A stretch of 64,000 nt of DNA from JAJTFA01 sp051715425. GTDB taxonomy: Bacteria > Bacteroidota > Bacteroidia > UKL13-3. This document shows positions 62,491 through 64,000 of the stretch, one piece after another. The stretch lies in assembly GCA_051715425.1 (NCBI GenBank), contig JBPXJS010000023.1:94154-158153 (forward strand). The letters run 5' to 3'. Position 1 is the first letter of the stretch. Each line of letters starts with the position of its first letter. A program made the position numbers and the translations under genes. The notes beneath the pieces are model-generated. The model was not told the DNA's origin. It was given only the letters and a program-made list of their open reading frames with translations, and ran no database searches.

Positions 62491-62527
62491 TGTAAGTGAT
62501 TACTAGCCCGACACCTACTGGGATTAT

Positions 62528-62995
62528 ATGAAACATTTGCTACTATTTTTTTTAACTACTCTTTTAACGGGGTTTTCCGTCAAACATCAACCTGCAGACT
62601 CTTTTACAATCCATATACTTTATACCGGGTTACCAAGTGGTATTCATTATGAATACTTTTTGTCGCAGCAGGTGCTAACGTTAAGAAAATATGCACATGG
62701 CATCCCAGACCGGCCGGAAATTGAACTGGATAAGGCACGCTTTAAACTAAAGTCCATTGACAGCTTAGCTGCATATGTTTTTCGCACAGACTGGAGTAAA
62801 CTTCCCACGTACACTAAGAATGGCTGTATTGATGGTTACCATTATGCCTTAACAATAATTAGCTCCAAGGATACGTTCAATTTCAAAGTGGGTTGTCCCG
62901 GACAAACCGATTTAAACAAGGTACTCGACTTATGCAACCAGGCAATTCCTAATAAAAAGTACCGAAAGAAATTTAAGCTTGGGCATGGTAACTGA
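62528..62995 (+). CDS. Small secreted hypothetical protein
   Basis: A 155-residue protein with a signal-like start (HLLLFFLTTLLTGFSV). The mature part has FTIHILYTGLPSGIHYEYFL, YVFRTDWSKLPTYTKNGCID and CPGQTDLNKVLDLCNQAIPN, with three cysteines after residue 100, likely disulfide-bonded. No recognised domain. It is preceded by repeat C and followed by repeat B. Confidence 0.62.
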   Translation: MKHLLLFFLTTLLTGFSVKHQPADSFTIHILYTGLPSGIHYEYFLSQQVLTLRKYAHGIPDRPEIELDKARFKLKSIDSLAAYVFRTDWSKLPTYTKNGCIDGYHYALTIISSKDTFNFKVGCPGQTDLNKVLDLCNQAIPNKKYRKKFKLGHGN

Positions 62996-63054
62996 TAAAA
63001 ATAAAGGAAAACAACTTGAATTGGGGGGTGATTTGTTAACTTGTCTAAACGCCC

Positions 63055-63141
63055 CGTTCTCGCGCATTTGTAATGCGTGAGAGGGATAATAATACATCCC
63101 TGAAACTCCCATAACAGCATCAATACAAAAGCACAGCAATA
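63055..63141 (+). repeat. Hairpin repeat B (matches 57464-57550)
   Basis: Matches copy A with three mismatches over 87 bases, with the hairpin at 63059-63081. The conserved promoter-like block follows at 63179-63210 (TTTGGATATTTGCC and GCAACATTTA), 37 bases before the next gene. Confidence 0.88.
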
Positions 63142-63178
63142 TCTACACAAAAAACTTGAAGAAGGCTTATATCAGCCG

Positions 63179-63210
63179 TTTGGATATTTGCCTTTTTTTT
63201 GCAACATTTA
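63179..63210 (+). promoter_or_regulatory. Promoter-like block downstream of repeat B
   Basis: TTTGG to GCAACATTTA with the same 22-base distance as at 57586-57617. Placed 37 bases before the start codon at 63247. Confidence 0.45.
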
Positions 63211-63246
63211 CAGGGCAGCCTGTCAGGCTAAAATAAATTAAACCAT

Positions 63247-63645
63247 ATGAAACTTATTAGCATGTTTGGTGTCGTACTAATTCTTACCGGCATTATTACT
63301 TATGTGCTTGCTGATGGGGCTTGTGGCAGATATTTCTTAAAAGGGTTTGCTTTAACAAAGGGTGGAGACACCTTGAAAAACTCCCGGATATTCGTACATC
63401 TTCGATCAGAAACCGATACTATTCAAACAGACTCAAACGGAAATTACCAAGCCTCAATTAGCTGGGGTACTGCCTGCCCAACCGGAAATTATGAGTGGCA
63501 GATAAAACGAAAAAATGATAAGTATAATGCCCCAATTGTATTCGAGTATAATAAAATTAAAATTACAGTAGTTAACTATTGGAGAGAAGCTACCAATACT
63601 CAAGGCGATTCTGTGTTTGTAAAAAAAGTAGATATTGTTTTTTAA
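63247..63645 (+). CDS. Small secreted hypothetical protein (carboxypeptidase-like beta domain)
   Basis: A 132-residue protein with a hydrophobic signal (MFGVVLILTGIITYVLA). The mature part resembles a small CarboxypepD_reg/CnaB-type beta sandwich: FLKGFALTKGGDTLKNSRIF, VHLRSETDTIQTDSNGNYQA and SISWGTACPTGNYEWQIK. Two cysteines (CG near 27, ACP near 76) may be disulfide-linked. It follows repeat B. No specific function. Confidence 0.62.
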   Translation: MKLISMFGVVLILTGIITYVLADGACGRYFLKGFALTKGGDTLKNSRIFVHLRSETDTIQTDSNGNYQASISWGTACPTGNYEWQIKRKNDKYNAPIVFEYNKIKITVVNYWREATNTQGDSVFVKKVDIVF

Positions 63646-63721
63646 AACCAACAAGACTAAAAGCAGCATGGTAATGCTTGTTCTTTCTTCCACATTCTGA
63701 ACAAGTATCCTATTCTTGCTT

Positions 63722-63818
63722 TGAATGCCGCATAAGAAATGATTCAGTGGATCATTTTAGAGAGGAGCCTGACCGCGGGGCTGCCACTCCCATTGGGCTA
63801 CAAAAGCTAATAGCTTTT
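63722..63818 (+). repeat. Island-border repeat, copy 2
   Basis: AAATGATTC-AGT-GGATCATTT (63737-63757, one imperfect pair set) and TAGAGAGGAGCCTGACCGCG, then GGGCTGCCACTCCCATTGGG and a hairpin CAAAAGCT-AAT-AGCTTTTG. The palindrome and the bases after it match copies 1 and 3. Confidence 0.82.
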
Positions 63819-63895
63819 GGTTACGGAAAGTTTTATACATAAAAAAGCCAAACGCACCTCAAGTTCCCGTGCTTCCTCAATCAAGCCCGTAGGAG

Positions 63896-64000
63896 GGCCG
63901 AACGTGAAGAAATGATCCGGTGGATCATTTTAGAGAGGAGCCTGACCGTGGGGCGGGACACTCCCCTTGGGCTACATGAAAAGCCAGAAGTTTCTGGTAA
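63896..64000 (+). repeat. Island-border repeat, copy 3 (cut by window end)
   Basis: GGCCGAACGT as in copy 1, palindrome AAATGATCC-GGT-GGATCATTT (63910-63930), TAGAGAGGAGCCTGACCGTG, then CTCCCCTTGGGCTACAT and a closing hairpin CCAGAA-GT-TTCTGG. It continues to the last base of the window. Confidence 0.82.

Larger units (their letters stand above)
63646..64000. other. Gene-free end of the window with two border repeats
   Basis: About 355 bases without a credible gene. It contains border-repeat copies 2 and 3 and short hairpins after each of them. The window ends inside copy 3, so the true end of the accessory region is not visible. Confidence 0.6.

Noticed and set aside
63722..64000. Border repeats as the ends of an insertion sequence
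   Set aside because: The copies are direct and contain internal palindromes, with no transposase frame between copies 2 and 3 (about 170 bases apart).

Overview
The window looks like a chromosomal segment of a Bacteroidota bacterium, probably a Chitinophagales or Flavobacteriales relative; I cannot place it more finely. The signs are a short 287-residue housekeeping sigma factor, promoters of the TTTG-N19-TAnnTTTG type, two giant secreted proteins with C-terminal type IX secretion (T9SS) sorting domains, a MetH that lacks the homocysteine domain, menaquinone genes, a TonB-dependent receptor under a TPP riboswitch, and the usual Bacteroidota gene order flippase / dut / nucleotidyltransferase / TPR protein / DUF4292 lipoprotein / EnvC-like protein.

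Positions 1-50.9 kb are mostly ordinary core genome. 0-6.5 kb: recR (cut by the window edge), a sodium:solute symporter, a small secreted protein, a possible 42-residue protein, an Mpo1-like and a PAP2-like membrane protein, and metH. 6.5-10.6 kb: a hybrid histidine kinase and menC-menA. 10.6-17.5 kb: the cell-envelope block. 17.5-27 kb: TPR and MORN/TonB-type proteins, two glycosyltransferases, rbfA, an MsbA-like ABC transporter and a MuiA-like protein. 27-33.5 kb: feoA-feoB, rpoD, two rhomboid proteases and an endonuclease/exonuclease/phosphatase protein. 33.5-36.7 kb: a thiamine-uptake unit made of a PnuC-type permease, a TPP riboswitch and a TonB-dependent receptor. Then tRNA-Leu(CAG), a LytTR-type two-component pair, and two convergent T9SS-exported proteins of about 1650 residues that share a strong bidirectional terminator.

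From about 51.2 kb to the end the character changes to an accessory region. It is bordered at 51.26 kb and at 63.7-64.0 kb by copies of one palindrome-containing repeat. Its first half is the most interesting part of the window. A tightly overlapping operon (51.5-55.1 kb) encodes a ubiquitin-like protein (Multiubiquitin family), an E2-like protein with no cysteine at the usual catalytic place, a JAB-E1 fusion, a DUF6527 protein, an ECF-like sigma factor and an HTH-like protein. A second transcription unit follows (55.3-57.4 kb): a small protein, an HEXXH metallopeptidase and a dCTP deaminase/dUTPase-fold protein. Together this resembles a ubiquitin-like conjugation system joined to its own regulators and a possible nucleotide-depleting effector, which suggests a defence or stress-response locus.

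The second half of the accessory region (57.4-63.7 kb) is a set of mostly unrecognised genes: a CrtA-like monooxygenase with a partner, several small secreted proteins, a thioredoxin-like protein and a small HTH regulator. Three unrelated transcription units there are preceded by copies of the same hairpin-plus-promoter-like repeat, giving the region a cassette-like look. No integrase or transposase gene is visible in the window.
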